DNA of 64,000 nucleotides from Pycnopodia helianthoides (Eukaryota; Echinodermata; Asteroidea; Forcipulatida; Asteriidae): the NCBI GenBank assembly GCA_032158295.1, contig CM063247.1, positions 21,318,358 to 21,382,357 of the forward strand, read 5' to 3'. The notes below the pieces were generated by a model that was not told where the DNA came from, made no database searches, and was given only the letters and a program-made list of their open reading frames with translations. Below, piece after piece: positions 25,501-31,989 of this stretch (position 1 is the first letter of the stretch; the number at the start of each line of letters is the position of its first letter). The position numbers and the translations under genes are program-made.

Positions 25501-26352
25501 GGTTGTTGTCCTTTTGAGATTGTTGTTAATTATTTGCAATTTACCAATGTTTTGGGCTATTATCTACGTCCTTTTGAAGACTTTGTTTGATGATTGTTAA
25601 GCACTTGTGTACATTGTATGGAATAGGCGCAATATACATAAATAAATGAATAAATTATTGTTATCATAACGTGCCACACATAACTCTCAGCCAGTGGTAA
25701 TTTTCTTTTGACCTCAGTGAGGGCGCTGTTTGAGGCTCTGATGTTGTATGCAAGGGGGTCTATTGTCTGACCATACCTTATTCGGCTGAATGAGTAGTCC
25801 GTGAAATAAGACATTCATCTACAAACTTGTAATTATTGTTTTATTTTCGTACAAAATAAATAAATGTACCGTTTTATTTTCTTGTGCAAGGTCGTACTGG
25901 CAACAGTCATCAGCCAGATGTACCGTCAGAAAAAGTAGTACTGGTCTACTTCCTTGGCGGATGTACATACGCCGAGATGGCAGCACTCAGGTTGCTGGGC
26001 AAAATAAAGGGTGAGTTTCCTCAATCTCCGTTAAAGATTGTTCCACGCCTGAATTATATTACCAGTAGCTTTATACATATATCACATTTTACAAGTTTTT
26101 CCTTCAATGTTCCTGGCATACGCAAAAGTGGTTCTATGTTTTTCCGTTTTGAAATATCATCCATCAAAGTTTGTTCAGAGAATGAATTTGAAATGTTTTT
26201 GTCTTTCGGCGATATATCGGTCGGTGCATCTTTTAACTCATGTCCTGTCGCTTTACATTGTCTTCCTTGTAGGTTACCACTTCATATTTGCGATGACAGC
26301 AATAACCAACGGCGCAGAACTCGTCGGATGTCTCAACGATGGCAAGAAATGA
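768..26352 (+). CDS. VPS33B: VPS33B, Sec1/Munc18-family vesicle trafficking protein (14 visible exons, 5' end outside window)
   Basis: Exons: 768-862, 3739-3843, 4833-5007, 6753-6826, 8521-8607, 8884-8977, 10940-11017, 12375-12439, 16599-16653, 16935-17158, 18100-18198, 24890-24983, 25891-26010, 26273-26352 (stop TGA 26350-26352). All junctions are AG/GT and all phases join, giving about 480 residues. The human protein is about 617 residues, so roughly the first 135 lie upstream of the window. Recognisable blocks in order are ELPSFFKDYFL, YGLGRCAK, EIGHIFLIDRE, YEGLLDETFGI, HIGACE, YIEEQIDRQ, HLLTFSNLRKLG and VVLVYFLGGCTYAEMAALR, all close to vertebrate VPS33B rather than VPS33A. Family knowledge: an SM protein that pairs with VIPAS39 (the CHEVI complex) at late or recycling endosomes and controls SNARE-dependent fusion. 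Introns are packed with repeats, including an antisense LINE between 18198 and 24890. No clear AATAAA was seen soon after the stop. Confidence 0.95.
990..3545. repeat. 68-bp minisatellite, about 37 copies
   Basis: Units start at GGTGTTACTGC every 68 bases (1005, 1073, 1141, 1209 and so on). Variants differ mainly after TACTGC (AAACCTAAC, AAACCTTAC, AAACAATAC, CAACCTTTC). It fills most of a VPS33B intron. Short open frames across it are artefacts of the repeat. Confidence 0.95.
3546..3645 (+). repeat. tRNA-derived SINE, family A
   Basis: Has an A-box-like TGGTAGAGCGCCGG and a B-box GGTTCAAGTCC with CACTCTAGTC after it. The same module recurs near 12760, 16730, 28850, 30195, 43145 and 51340, so it is a dispersed SINE and not a functional tRNA gene. 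Confidence 0.75.
3739..3843 (+). CDS. VPS33B: VPS33B visible exon 2
   Basis: Acceptor tcttgcag, donor gtaact; 105 bases, phase 0 to 0. Encodes HGEQSLLHTIATSIVNLQSL then FGTIPHVYGLGRCAK, matching the conserved YGxGRCAK block of VPS33B. Confidence 0.95.
3844..4832. other. VPS33B intron without recognised elements
   Basis: Contains a long pyrimidine-rich stretch (about 3870-4110) and otherwise AT-rich sequence. I see no exon, no RNA gene and no repeat shared with the rest of the window. Confidence 0.6.
4833..5007 (+). CDS. VPS33B: VPS33B visible exon 3
   Basis: Acceptor ttattccag, donor gtgggt; starts in phase 0 and ends one base into a Gly codon. Contains EIGHIFLIDREADLVTPLC and YEGLLDETFGIKS. 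The latter is the most conserved SM-family block in this gene. Confidence 0.95.
5036..5545. mobile_element. hAT-like non-autonomous DNA transposon (MITE)
   Basis: Begins CAGGGCCTCGAAACTTACAC and ends with the imperfect inverted complement near GGGCGAGCCCTG. CAGGGC-type ends are typical of hAT elements. A fragment of a similar end lies at about 9380-9450. No transposase is encoded. Confidence 0.6.
5546..5912 (+). mobile_element. 5'-truncated LINE, 3' end only
   Basis: The frame at 5570-5690 contains NYRGAQAWNNLPPNLKSLQ, a typical C-terminal tail of a CR1/L2-type reverse transcriptase ORF, followed by a 3' UTR and an (AATA)n-like tail at 5888-5911. It lacks the RT core. Confidence 0.7.
5925..6225. 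mobile_element. TTAA-flanked MITE, family 2
   Basis: TTAA at both ends, with inverted ends AAAGGCACTGGACACTATTG and its near complement. Related copies in this window are at 9639, 31607, 37783, 40854, 55742 and 61798. TTAA targets suggest mobilisation by a piggyBac-type transposase (inference). Confidence 0.75.
6753..6826 (+). CDS. VPS33B: VPS33B visible exon 4
   Basis: Acceptor ccccccaacag, donor gtaaag; 74 bases completing the split Gly codon and ending in phase 0. Encodes GYCEFGPEVTGSERSLRLLL then NCDDQ. Confidence 0.93.
6848..6950 (+). repeat. Direct repeat, left copy in VPS33B intron
   Basis: The segment around ACAACCTATTCCCGCCAGCT to GACAAATCTCA recurs at 7902-7970 in the same orientation, so it brackets the hairpin-bearing insertion. 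Confidence 0.75.
6950..7652. mobile_element. Insertion of about 700 bp ending in a long hairpin
   Basis: A related copy at 10404-10680 runs straight through the site without these bases, so they were probably inserted. The right part (7463-7652) is a near-perfect fold-back. No coding capacity. Confidence 0.55.
7463..7652. repeat. Long fold-back hairpin
   Basis: Arms of about 70-80 bases: GATTAACAGTGCGATGAGCC on the left has its exact complement near 7615-7640, with a loop of about 23 bases around 7550-7572. The structure is nearly uninterrupted. Confidence 0.9.
8218..8393. mobile_element. Short inverted-repeat element (ATAGACCTTATGCAT ends)
   Basis: Starts ATAGACCTTATGCAT and ends with ATGCATAAGGTCTATA. 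A reversed, interrupted copy is at about 38940-39665 and a partial one begins near 36722. Confidence 0.7.
8521..8607 (+). CDS. VPS33B: VPS33B visible exon 5
   Basis: Acceptor tttattgcag, donor gtaacg; 87 bases, phase 0 to 0. Encodes IFDDIRGRHISHVFAYLSAQ then AKMVQSGYQ. Confidence 0.95.
8884..8977 (+). CDS. VPS33B: VPS33B visible exon 6
   Basis: Acceptor tgtattcag, donor gtatgt; 94 bases ending one base into a His codon. Encodes KGRGLHNIGEVKTFVQNELK then DLKQQYKSLTI. Confidence 0.95.
8978..9335 (+). repeat. tRNA-derived SINE, family B
   Basis: Within the intron, about 9010-9335: CAAGCTCTGGT, then GTGGGTTCGAATCCC and the tail region TTGAGCAAGGCACTTAACCA, the common body of a Leu/Ser-tRNA-like SINE seen many times in this window. 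Confidence 0.65.
9639..10001. mobile_element. TTAA-flanked MITE, family 2
   Basis: TTAA flanks; ends AAAGGTATTATACAGGATTG and CAATAGTGTACAGGGCCTTT. The interior shares ACGATAGCATTTTAGGCAGA with the copy at 61798. Confidence 0.8.
10404..10690 (+). repeat. Intragenic duplicate of 6928-6950 plus 7653-7898
   Basis: GAAAGAGCTTTTGACAAGGC, GGTCCTAAATAATCT and GAACTGGAGCTCTA occur in the same order in both introns. The copy here lacks the 700-bp insertion. Confidence 0.8.
10940..11017 (+). CDS. VPS33B: VPS33B visible exon 7
   Basis: Acceptor ctggtgtag, donor gtaaga; 78 bases. Completes His and encodes IGACERILDLKNKQVNFEEQ then LQTEH, ending one base into a Ser codon. The HIGACE block is diagnostic. 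Confidence 0.95.
11060..11449. mobile_element. TTAA-flanked MITE, family 1
   Basis: TTAA at both ends; ends AGGAACATTACAGAATTGGT and its complement ACCAATTCTGTAATGTTCCT. About 390 bp, non-coding. Other copies: 13020, 28936, 41192, 54529. Confidence 0.88.
11695..12205. repeat. 24-bp minisatellite (AAAGAAAAATATCTCCTACTACT type)
   Basis: About 21 units of roughly 24 bases; ACTACTGAA and ACTACTAAA units tend to alternate. Because 24 is a multiple of 3, long open frames appear on both strands; they have no start context or splice support and lie in a VPS33B intron. Confidence 0.92.
12375..12439 (+). CDS. VPS33B: VPS33B visible exon 8
   Basis: Acceptor ttttgcag, donor gtaagt; 65 bases ending in phase 0. 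Encodes LLEGINMKECTTYIEEQIDR then Q. Confidence 0.95.
12590..12850. repeat. SINE family A, one partial reversed copy then one forward copy
   Basis: 12590-12640 carries CCTGCGACCTCCGG (reverse B-box region); 12640-12850 carries the forward head, TTCAGGTGGTAGAGC and GGGTCAAGTCC. Confidence 0.65.
12964..13436. repeat. Direct repeat of about 60 bp flanking a MITE
   Basis: GTAATGATTTGTATCCAATC and GATATCGATATGTGGTTAGC occur at 12966-13018 and again at 13376-13430, immediately left and right of the MITE at 13020-13371. Confidence 0.9.
13020..13371. mobile_element. TTAA-flanked MITE, family 1 (internally deleted)
   Basis: Same ends as the 11060 copy, but about 35-40 interior bases (the GGTCACGAGAAAATAGTG portion) are missing. 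Confidence 0.88.
14138..14367. mobile_element. TTAA-flanked MITE, family 3
   Basis: Bounded by TTAACCCTC and GAGGGTTAA. An inverted copy lies at 62224-62454, sharing GGTGGCACAACTGTACACAG-like and CTTGGCAACATTTTC-like blocks. Confidence 0.82.
14631..14645 (+). other. Candidate 15-base in-frame microexon in a VPS33B intron
   Basis: A pyrimidine-rich stretch ending ttgtaacccacag precedes 15 bases encoding VGPLQ, followed by donor gtaaaa. Both flanking VPS33B exons are in phase 0 here, so inclusion would keep frame. The vertebrate protein aligns without these residues, so this is either an optional microexon or a chance AG-GT pair. Confidence 0.3.
14870..15297. repeat. 66-bp minisatellite, about 6.5 copies
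   Basis: Unit contains GATTTTAGTATTGAACCTAC, GGCATACTACCCAGTGGGG and AGGGGGAAGGGG. Copies begin near 14870, 14935, 15001, 15067 and onward; the G-rich part varies most. Confidence 0.93.
15795..16065 (-). repeat. tRNA-derived SINE, family B, reversed
   Basis: Read on the minus strand it shows GTGTGGGTTCGAGTCC near 16045 and the body with TTGAGCAAGATATTC, matching the forward copies at 24486 and 60060. Confidence 0.7.
16074..16200. mobile_element. Short palindromic MITE, CCAATTTCAT family
   Basis: GTCCAATTTCATAACTCTGC at the left mirrors GAGTCATGAAATTGGGCC at the right. Same family as the elements at 28426, 34432 and 50167. Confidence 0.7.
16599..16653 (+). CDS. VPS33B: VPS33B visible exon 9
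   Basis: Acceptor atttacag, donor gtatgt; 55 bases, phase 0 to 1. Encodes VPPDKLLRLLCLLSLTQN and the first base of Gly. Confidence 0.95.
16717..16830 (+). repeat. tRNA-derived SINE, family A
   Basis: GATAGCTCAGTTGGTTGAGA and GGTTCAAATCCCACTCTAGT; it occupies much of the 281-base intron between VPS33B exons ending 16653 and starting 16935. Confidence 0.75.
16935..17158 (+). CDS. VPS33B: VPS33B visible exon 10
   Basis: Acceptor attccccag, donor gtaagt; 224 bases, the longest exon seen, ending in phase 0. Contains HLLTFSNLRKLGMYTEQ and AFRMLCKKLNL. The preceding intron is only 281 bases and most of it is a SINE. Confidence 0.95.
17330..17445 (-). repeat. Dispersed repeat, inverted relative to 8736-8825
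   Basis: On the minus strand it reads AACTTGCGGGTACAACCATG and GGAGTGTTGGCTCTGAAAAG, both present at 8745-8815 on the plus strand. Family unknown. Confidence 0.7.
17855..18020 (-). repeat. tRNA-derived SINE, family B, reversed
   Basis: CGACATGCCACAC preceded by GAGTCCAGTGCGCTTGACTG corresponds to the head of the family-B SINE on the minus strand. It abuts VPS33B exon 18100-18198. Confidence 0.65.
18100..18198 (+). CDS. VPS33B: VPS33B visible exon 11
   Basis: Acceptor aatttctag, donor gtaggg; 99 bases, phase 0 to 0. Encodes VPKSGDVNLRNPEDMSYVFS then GAFTPLTCKLVEQ. The following intron (6.7 kb) carries the antisense LINE. Confidence 0.95.
19613..22639 (-). CDS. LINE ORF2: endonuclease plus reverse transcriptase (1008 aa)
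   Basis: This is a retrotransposon polyprotein for target-primed reverse transcription. The first 270 residues are an AP-endonuclease-like domain: FTETWF near residue 92 (catalytic Glu), MGDFNLNLL near 200, LIDNILTN near 245 and SDITDHLPLF near 265 (catalytic Asp-His). The RT spans about 510-780, with SNYRPISILPCFSKILERLF, VFVDLSKAFDTIDH, HHGVPQGFILGPLLFLLYIN and FADD near 730 as catalytic box C; FADD is common in CR1/L2-like elements. The C-terminal part has NTLILPYLNYCNIIWA and YSTRSHN, family-typical. The N-terminal 25 residues look like a hydrophobic leader, possibly translated from the next Met. No stop or shift is seen. Length is as expected for a full ORF2. It opposes VPS33B transcription. 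Confidence 0.93.
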   Translation of the reverse strand: MFVLHLRLSFLLFLFLFALMFANLTTDNSFVADDASYNTCSYFDRNDFCNLNVSTPDNFSIFYMNSRSLCRHFYDIHDFVLSLNHSFSIYGFTETWFKEAPPQYVHMDNYQLIHSSRSDKTGGGAAVFVRNSLNFHVREDLMSSCEDFECVFIEIERVHAVNLIVGNVYRAPAASPDNFNRSFDSCLNTVTNENKLCYIMGDFNLNLLNCSNHRPTDDFVNTFYAYGFRPLFDKPTRITPHSATLIDNILTNNDQDMSAGILYSDITDHLPLFQVTPFCLDNSASARNTYVTRDINATTIRSFTADIVNLDWGEVYAADQADSAYNAFLSTFNSLYNLHFPFSVKSRGRSVRNQPWINHSIANSADHKNRLYRRFLRNPSAANERLYKDYRNRLTSVIRAAKKNYFAQKLDHNKTSFKNIWREINSILGKNKKADLPCEFTNGEETLRDPPEIANSFNTHFSNIGASLANNIPSTNSHYRDFLHNPNSFSFFLTPTNFLEVIKISNDLKSSSSCGFDGINSSVIKSVISFISRPLAYIFNLTFTTGSFPSNLKVAKVIPVFKNGDKHNISNYRPISILPCFSKILERLFYNRLNHFISRFHLLSDSQYGFRAKHSTDMALIQFVDKVSTALNNKLSTVSVFVDLSKAFDTIDHSILLDKLNFYGIRGVALEWLSSYLDNRQQFTSFKNHNSPWQEIHHGVPQGFILGPLLFLLYINDLHSSSSLLSFTLFADDTTIAFSDSNPANFLNIMNAELLKVSSWFKANKLSLNEHKTKFMLFSKSSHLSEDIPILRIDNNPILQVHSTNFLGVIIDDQLSWSEHISSITKTISRNTGVMSRLRAFLPPKSLVLLYNTLILPYLNYCNIIWAQVSKNKLHSLITTQKRAIRICTLSHPREHTAPLFAQLHSLALAEINKLHTGIFMYKFTHNLLPTFFCSFFTSVRDTHGYSTRSHNKSHLYVPFTRSSFHLKTLRFFGPRLWNGLSQSIRSQSSVGRFKRTYKRALLSQYLT
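23194..23937 (-). CDS. LINE ORF1: coiled-coil RNA-binding protein (247 aa)
   Basis: Presumed nucleic-acid chaperone that packages the retrotransposon RNA. Residues about 1-45 are basic/proline-rich; about 50-115 form a heptad-rich coiled coil (EYQSKRVDELESKINELEKM, then EQQLAEHAEKLNKLERF). From about 117 an RRM-like domain starts with RRSNIRVIGFP, followed by an L1-like C-terminal domain holding KLERAHW and LRQQRQVLADTPYF. The arrangement is that of L1 ORF1p (Transposase_22 type), though the partner ORF2 looks CR1/L2-like. It ends at a stop 554 bases before the ORF2 Met. Overlapping frames on the other strand are shadows. Confidence 0.85.
   Translation of the reverse strand: MPGGRRKLPKSTSPDREAPILSPQSGPSTEPLEPHGDFQQFVRGALQEIRRGQVDLNRCIDSIEANFNTAIEYQSKRVDELESKINELEKMATKWAQAEQQLAEHAEKLNKLERFSRRSNIRVIGFPQNKDEDCLDLCKQMLKDKFGLHDVKLERAHWDGPKTPGRPQHLLFKLNCYQDKVTILRQQRQVLADTPYFCTEDLTRQDLQEKRRWSLEVSKAYKEGHKYRFVAGKWRTNTGGLAAFYRV
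24486..24805 (+). repeat. tRNA-derived SINE, family B (well preserved)
   Basis: Head GTCGTGGCTGAGCAGTCAAG, then GTGTGGGTTCGAGCCCC, TTAAGCAAGACACTTCACCA and AAAGAACCCAGTGCACTT. Used here as the reference copy of the family. It lies between the LINE and a VPS33B exon. Confidence 0.8.
24890..24983 (+). CDS. VPS33B: VPS33B visible exon 12
   Basis: Acceptor tatcttccag, donor gtacaa; 94 bases, phase 0 to 1. Encodes VLAKGGWAGLDDITKLLPGP then AFAEHKAQSVK. Confidence 0.95.
24984..25890. other. VPS33B intron; possible old LINE 3' end
   Basis: AT-rich. A tail-like stretch ATACATAAATAAATGAATAA at 25633-25655 may mark a decayed LINE end. No exon or SINE recognised. Confidence 0.45.
25891..26010 (+). CDS. 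VPS33B: VPS33B visible exon 13
   Basis: Acceptor cttgtgcaag, donor gtgagt; 120 bases, phase 1 to 1. Contains VVLVYFLGGCTYAEMAALRL, the best conserved C-terminal block. Confidence 0.95.
26273..26352 (+). CDS. VPS33B: VPS33B terminal exon
   Basis: Acceptor cttccttgtag; encodes YHFIFAMTAITNGAELVGCL then NDGKK and stop TGA. This matches the family's usual C-terminus, so the gene ends here. Confidence 0.95.
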
Positions 26353-26825
26353 GCTCTGCTCAGACCGCCTGGACTGCAAGACTTAGACACACCTTTGTGC
26401 CACCTCAGCAAAGTTGTTTCCAATCTATGAGTTGCTTTGGACTTGCGATGAGGGCTCTGCGTATCAACTCCAGTGGATTTTCTGCCGATGGGTTTCTGCT
26501 GGAGGATACAAATAATGAGAAACACTCCGTTCGAAGATTGCACAGGTACAAATTGTTTTCGTGGAATGTCGTTTTGACACAAGTTTGGACAAACCAGGAC
26601 ATGAAATGGATCGACGTTAAAACCCTGTGCTGAGGCAATGGTACAGTCTTAAAATCGATATTTTCATATATTTTTGTTCAAACTCTACCTACCTGAAAAT
26701 TCAACAGCCTTGCCAGGCCTTGTGTTCGTGCACCATACATCCATCCATTCAACCATTAAGCCAACCGTTCCAGGGCCCAAAAAACCATGTTCTGACTTTT
26801 AGGTCATTGTTCTGGCATGTCACTC

Positions 26826-27100
26826 GTCATCGTGGTCAAGTGGTTAAGAACTAATGCAGGACTTGCAATCACAAGGTTGTGGGTTCAAATCCAGCCAGGC
26901 TAAATCGCTGATTTCCCAAATAGCAGAATAAGTATCGTCGTTACTGAATCACAGTTTATTGATTTGGCAGTTCATAATCATAGACGTTAAATCGATATTT
27001 GGCGATTGGCTGTTGTCACCTTGGGCTTTACGTCCCCCTTGCGGGAGCTTTGCTGAGTTCCATTGTTGGGAAGATCACCAAACAAACAAACAAACAAGCA
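26826..27100 (+). repeat. tRNA-derived SINE, family C, with (CAAA)n tail
   Basis: Head GTGGTCAAGTGGTTAAGAAC and B-box-like GTGGGTTCAAATCCAGCC, body through TTGGGCTTTACGTCCCCC, and tail CAAACAAACAAACAAACAAG at 27079-27098. Confidence 0.7.
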
Positions 27101-28425
27101 ATGAACATGACAGTGCAGTCCTTGTCTACCAATAGGAATCTCTACTGGGACCAGCTGTACGCTGTCACATTGCAAGCTTGAACAGACTGAGTAAGTCTCG
27201 CGAATATTCGAACATCGGTACTCGATAAAGTGCACGGTTTGTTTCCTTCATGCGTTAAAGCAATGTACCCAGGACCAAAGTGGTTCCACAAAAATGTTTG
27301 ACTACGCACAAGACTTGCACGGACTGTTATGAGTGCTAAATAGCAGTACATGTAAATCTAACAGTAGTTTGTTTTTTTGTCGGCTACAAGGGACTCTGAA
27401 TTGTTTAAAGTCTTTATAAGTTTAAGATTTCAAATTTATTTTTGTAAGAGGTGAAACTGGAGACTGTATCGCAGCTGAGGTGTACATATTTTGTGAACAT
27501 TGAAGCACAGGGTTAAGGTGACCAAAAGTTGCAGATACACAACTTTTTGAAATACACAAGAAATTAAATCTTGATATTTTCCTTGGGAAAAATGTGAAGA
27601 CTTTAAATGGGAGTTAGTTCTGGGACTTTTTAAGTTTTTAATTTTTTTCAACCATTAAACGCATTGCAGTAAACTGCGAGAAACAGACGATTCGAGATTA
27701 TATGAGATAATCCAGCGCTGACCAATCAGAAGCGAGGATTCTAGCTCGTTGGCGGATAGCAATTATTGCTTTAGTATTGACTCCTTGCACCAATGTGAAT
27801 CACTGCTACTGTCTGCCATGCTCGCCATTTTGTGAGTCAAATTGCATGAACAAATTTTTGGTACACGTGTAAACGCTATGTCACCTAAAAAACAAATGCA
27901 CCTTTATCCAAGGAGAAGTAACACAGTCAGGGTATAGACGATGTGACCTGTGACATCACATGTTTACAAAAGAGCCACAGAGCCTGGACTTCCGACGGGC
28001 ACATTTGTACACAGCTCAATGGAAGAATACAACAAATCTTATGTTTTATGGAGATCGCACTGTCTGATTTTCCTCAACTTTTGAAATGAAGAAAGGGGGG
28101 ACATCTCAAAAGCTGCACAGCTGTTTCTTTTGTAAATTTTGAATTTATGTGAAAATTGAGCCTGTGTAGCATCTTGCCCGTCAGGAATAGCATTATAATG
28201 TACGAGGTCACCACTCTGTAAACAAATGTAACATGGTCTATATATTGACCCTACAAAATGGTGCAGCCAAGATTATTGTGACGATGACGTCAGGTGAATT
28301 GGGTCAATATTGGGCCTTATAGATTTATCTACATGTGTTTGTATAACAAATATTGTGTATGCAATATTTTAGCACCAATTATCTCTCTGAAGTTTGCACA
28401 ATGAGCGAATGCACAAAATGCAACC

Positions 28426-28705
28426 AGGGCCCCAATTTCAAAGCGCTGCTTAGCGGCCGATTTTGTGCTTACTGTGCGAATTTCCATTACACTAACTGTA
28501 AGTGAACGAAACGGCATGCTAACCTCCCAGTGCTTACTGTATGAAAATGAATGACGTGACAGTGCAAATTCACGGTGAATGCCCAGGCTGTCCACCCAAT
28601 TTTCTTGCTAACCTGTGGAACACGCTTACGCTTAAGTAAATTTGTCTGCGACAGTGAGCACAAAAATTTGCTTACCATTAAGCAGTGCTGTAAATTGGCC
28701 CCTGA
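28426..28705. mobile_element. Palindromic MITE, CCAATTTCA family
   Basis: Starts CAGGGCCCCAATTTCAAAGC and ends TAAATTGGCCCCTG, with further partial complementarity inside (GCTTACTGT/CAGTGAGCAC). Related to 16074, 34432 and 50167. Confidence 0.7.
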
Positions 28706-28834
28706 CCTAACGTGGTTTTATTTTGTCCACAATACTAATCATGTAACAAACCATGAGGTGACTTGGTAAAATTTAAAACAATTTGGGCTTGAACAAAGAC
28801 AAATTTACGAGAGCAGGGCTTGAACAAAATAGGG

Positions 28835-28935
28835 AGACCGCCAACATTAGGGCAAGATAGCCCAGTTGGTAGAGTGCTTGCAAGTTAATCCGGAGGTCGC
28901 AGGTTCAAGCCCAGCTCTAGTCAATTTTGCTTTGG
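28835..28935 (+). repeat. tRNA-derived SINE, family A, interrupted by a MITE
   Basis: GATAGCCCAGTTGGTAGAGT and GGTCGCAGGTTCAAGCCC; the tail TTTGG continues as CCCCAAAATAC after the MITE at 28936-29328. Confidence 0.78.
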
Positions 28936-29328
28936 TTAAAGGAACATTACAGAATTGGTAAGAAACAAAATTGTAAAATATACTTTTGATCACAGATTTA
29001 CATAAAACTTACACGGTCTAATGATGATGATAGTAGAAAACATCCCTAGAAATATTTCTGTCTGAAATGCCATATTTGATGAGAAATTAATAAACTAATT
29101 TTCCGATCGGAGTTTATCGCTCAGTGAGCGTTTTATTCATTTGTTGAATCTATACGATTTCATGCAAATGTGTAATCGGTTTTTCACTATTTTCTCGTGA
29201 CCCAGATGGCCGATCGATCTCAAACTTCTACAGGTTTGTCAGTTTATGTATATGGTGGATTACATGAAGTGCTTACACTGCCAGCAACTGTTTTGTTAGC
29301 AAAAACCAATTCTGTAATGTTCCTTTAA
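28936..29328. mobile_element. TTAA-flanked MITE, family 1, nested in a SINE tail
   Basis: TTAA both sides and the family-1 ends AGGAACATTACAGAATTGGT and complement. Orientation is reversed relative to the 11060 copy. Confidence 0.9.
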
Positions 29329-29654
29329 CCCCAAAATACTAATCAGTGAACACGCCTGGCGAGAAATATGTGCAATATTTAATATAATAAGATGTTGTAT
29401 AAATTCTATAACACATAGCCAATGTAAATAGATTCAGTAGTTTGAAAAACAGAAAATCTTGACGCATGTTATTTTATACCGAGACAAACAAAAAATGATA
29501 AAGACGGTAATTATTTGTATACAAAGCTATTTAATCATGTACAAAAGTTAATCACACATTTTATTATTTCAGTTTGGCAAACAGTAATGTTTTAAAGTCA
29601 TGGTACAAAATGCCACTACGGAACGGCAAAAGAACCATTGACATCAATCAGAAT

Positions 29655-29910
29655 CTTGTAGAACTTTGCTGGTGTTGTCAGCAGCACAGTGTGGGTTCGA
29701 ATCCCGGTCAAGACCCTTGTGCCCTTGAGCAAGGCACTTAACCATCATTGCTTCGTAAAAAATAAGAAGGTAGTGCATTCTGCTCTACCAGGTTCCTGGT
29801 GGATGATGCCCATGCCTACATCCGCACGGACTGTGAAGGGGGTAACTCTGTTTCAGCCTCAGGAGTAGGTGGCAATGTGCCCCTGGTGACAGTTTATTTT
29901 GGTCTACAAG
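29655..29910 (+). repeat. tRNA-derived SINE, family B
   Basis: GTGTGGGTTCGAATCCCGGT, TTGAGCAAGGCACTTAACCA and GTAGGTGGCAATGTGCCCCT are shared with the copy at 9040-9300. Confidence 0.75.
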
Positions 29911-30052
29911 TGTTACCTCATGTTTGTCATGCTCTTTTCGCAGTTAACTTTTTTCATACTATCGTAAATAAAAGAAACTGCAAATTATTCTAGCTAAACT
30001 AATAACAAAATGGTGGTTGTTCCAGAGGCCATATAACAAGTTTCATCTCCTT

Positions 30053-30290
30053 AAGGTGATCCCTCTGCTGCCGCTTCCCAGGTTGTATCGTAAACTTGGA
30101 TGTGATCCCTGGCTATACGACAGTTACAGGTTGAATGGCTTCTGACTGGCACCTCCAAACAAAGGCATTGACAAAATTGGGAGACCGCCAACATTAGGGC
30201 TAGATAGCTCAGTTGGTAGAGTGCAGGCACATTAATCCGGAGGTCGTAGGTTCAAGTCCCACTCTAGTCAATTACTTTTTGTACTACCCA
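30053..30290 (+). repeat. tRNA-derived SINE, family A, full-length type
   Basis: Head GATCCCTCTGCTGCC, GGCTTCTGACTGGCACC, then ATAGCTCAGTTGGTAGAGTG and GGTTCAAGTCCCACTCTAGT. Shows that the family has a head of about 120 bases before the tRNA-like part. Confidence 0.8.
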
Positions 30291-31606
30291 AAATTAGGTG
30301 TCTTATACTGCATGAAGGCAACAGAGGCGACCGATTTCATGCCCCTGGTCATTGCCTCGGTTTATTGCCTCGGTGCCTTTTGAAATGTTCCAATACAAAC
30401 TTTATTTTCCTCGGAAAATTGCCTTACCCTCACAAGAACCAAGAATCAGGGTTGAATGTTGGGGTGTACCATGACTTTAAACTCTCCTCATCATTAATAC
30501 ATTATTAATTATCACACAAGCGCAAGTGGAATATGGTAAAATATAGCGCTTCTGTGTCCCATATCCCAAAAGTCTGAATGCCGAGTTGCATATAGGACGC
30601 AGACGCACAACATTTTTTTGTATTCCACGAGCCTGCTTGGAATCTTCAAGCAAACTTGACGTACAGCTTAGAATAGCGCAATACGCAGAATTAGAACAGC
30701 GCAATAGAACAGGGTTTGAAATGGGCTGCGCAAAATAGGTAAATATATCACACTCCTGCTGCTATGGATTGACCAATCAGATTCAAGTATTCAAGTTTGC
30801 TTGAAGATAAGTATTCAAATTTCAAGAGTATTAATAATACCAATTAAATCTTTAACAGCACACATTATTTACATCTGACCACTATTAACAAACTAAAATA
30901 TCTTGTCATTTGGCACCAATCCAATTCAAATCAACAGTACTTATGTATTATTTTATAAAATGTTATCAATTAATTGTAGTGGTCTGATTTCTAATTAAAT
31001 TCATGCATTGATAAAGTATTTTGTTTTGCTACAAAAGAACTGACAAGTAAAATACTGGTGTGCATAGTGTTTTTAAATAAGTCATAAATTTACAAATCTT
31101 GAAAAACAGCGGGTAAGGAACACTCTACTAATGGTAGCCTTGCTCAAGGCGGTCGCAGTTTTCACTCCGAAAAAAAAAACGCCGTAAAACCCACCCGTTG
31201 CCTATACATGTACATAGCACTGTGCGTAATGTGTGTCATTCGTATTACTACTGTGCGCAGGTCATCCGCACTCGTATTACTGTCCGCATGCGGAGGACAC
31301 GCACGCACGCAAACAAGGCACGCTAGCTCTGGCGACAAAGAAAACAAATGAATAAATGGAGACCAAATTAATCTCCAACGCCTTGGTCAAGGCTATACTA
31401 ATGGGGGTGTATTTTTATTTAAAGGGTACGTCATTAGGGAAGAGTGTCACCAGCGGAGTATTTACATTTAATAATGGACGGACAATAATGTGGAAAACAG
31501 AAAATCTGCACCAAACTCCAAAACGTCTAGTGTACAGTTTCATCTCGTGGCATTTTGTTGTTAAGCAATGTGCATGTATGATTATGCATTTCTCAGATAT
31601 ACTGAG

Positions 31607-31989
31607 TTAAAAGCAGGGTATACTTTTGGTAATTGTCAAAAGACCAGTATCCTCACTTTGTGTATCCCAACATATGCATAAAAATAACAAACCAGTGAAA
31701 ATTTGGGCTCAAGTGGTCATCAAAGTTGCAAGAAAACGATGAAAAAAAACCCAACCCAAAGCACCCTTGTTGCATAGAATAAGATTTGTGTTCATTCAGA
31801 TACCTGAAGCCTTTCTCAGATTCAAATTTGTGGGTGACAAATTACCTCTTTCTCTAAAACTACATTAGTTCAAAGGGGTCGTTTTTAACACTGTTTTACA
31901 ATATCAACGGCTATCCAGTGCTCTTTACCAAGTAAGTTTTTATGGTCATTAATTTTTGGAGTAATTACCAAAGGTATACCCTCCCTTAA
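31607..31989. mobile_element. TTAA-flanked MITE, family 2
   Basis: Ends AAGCAGGGTATACTTTTGGT and ACCAAAGGTATACCCTCCCT between TTAA sites. Confidence 0.75.

Noticed and set aside
25884..26633. 249-residue plus-strand open frame
   Set aside because: It reads through the VPS33B exon 13 into the intron and then past the last exon in the wrong frame.
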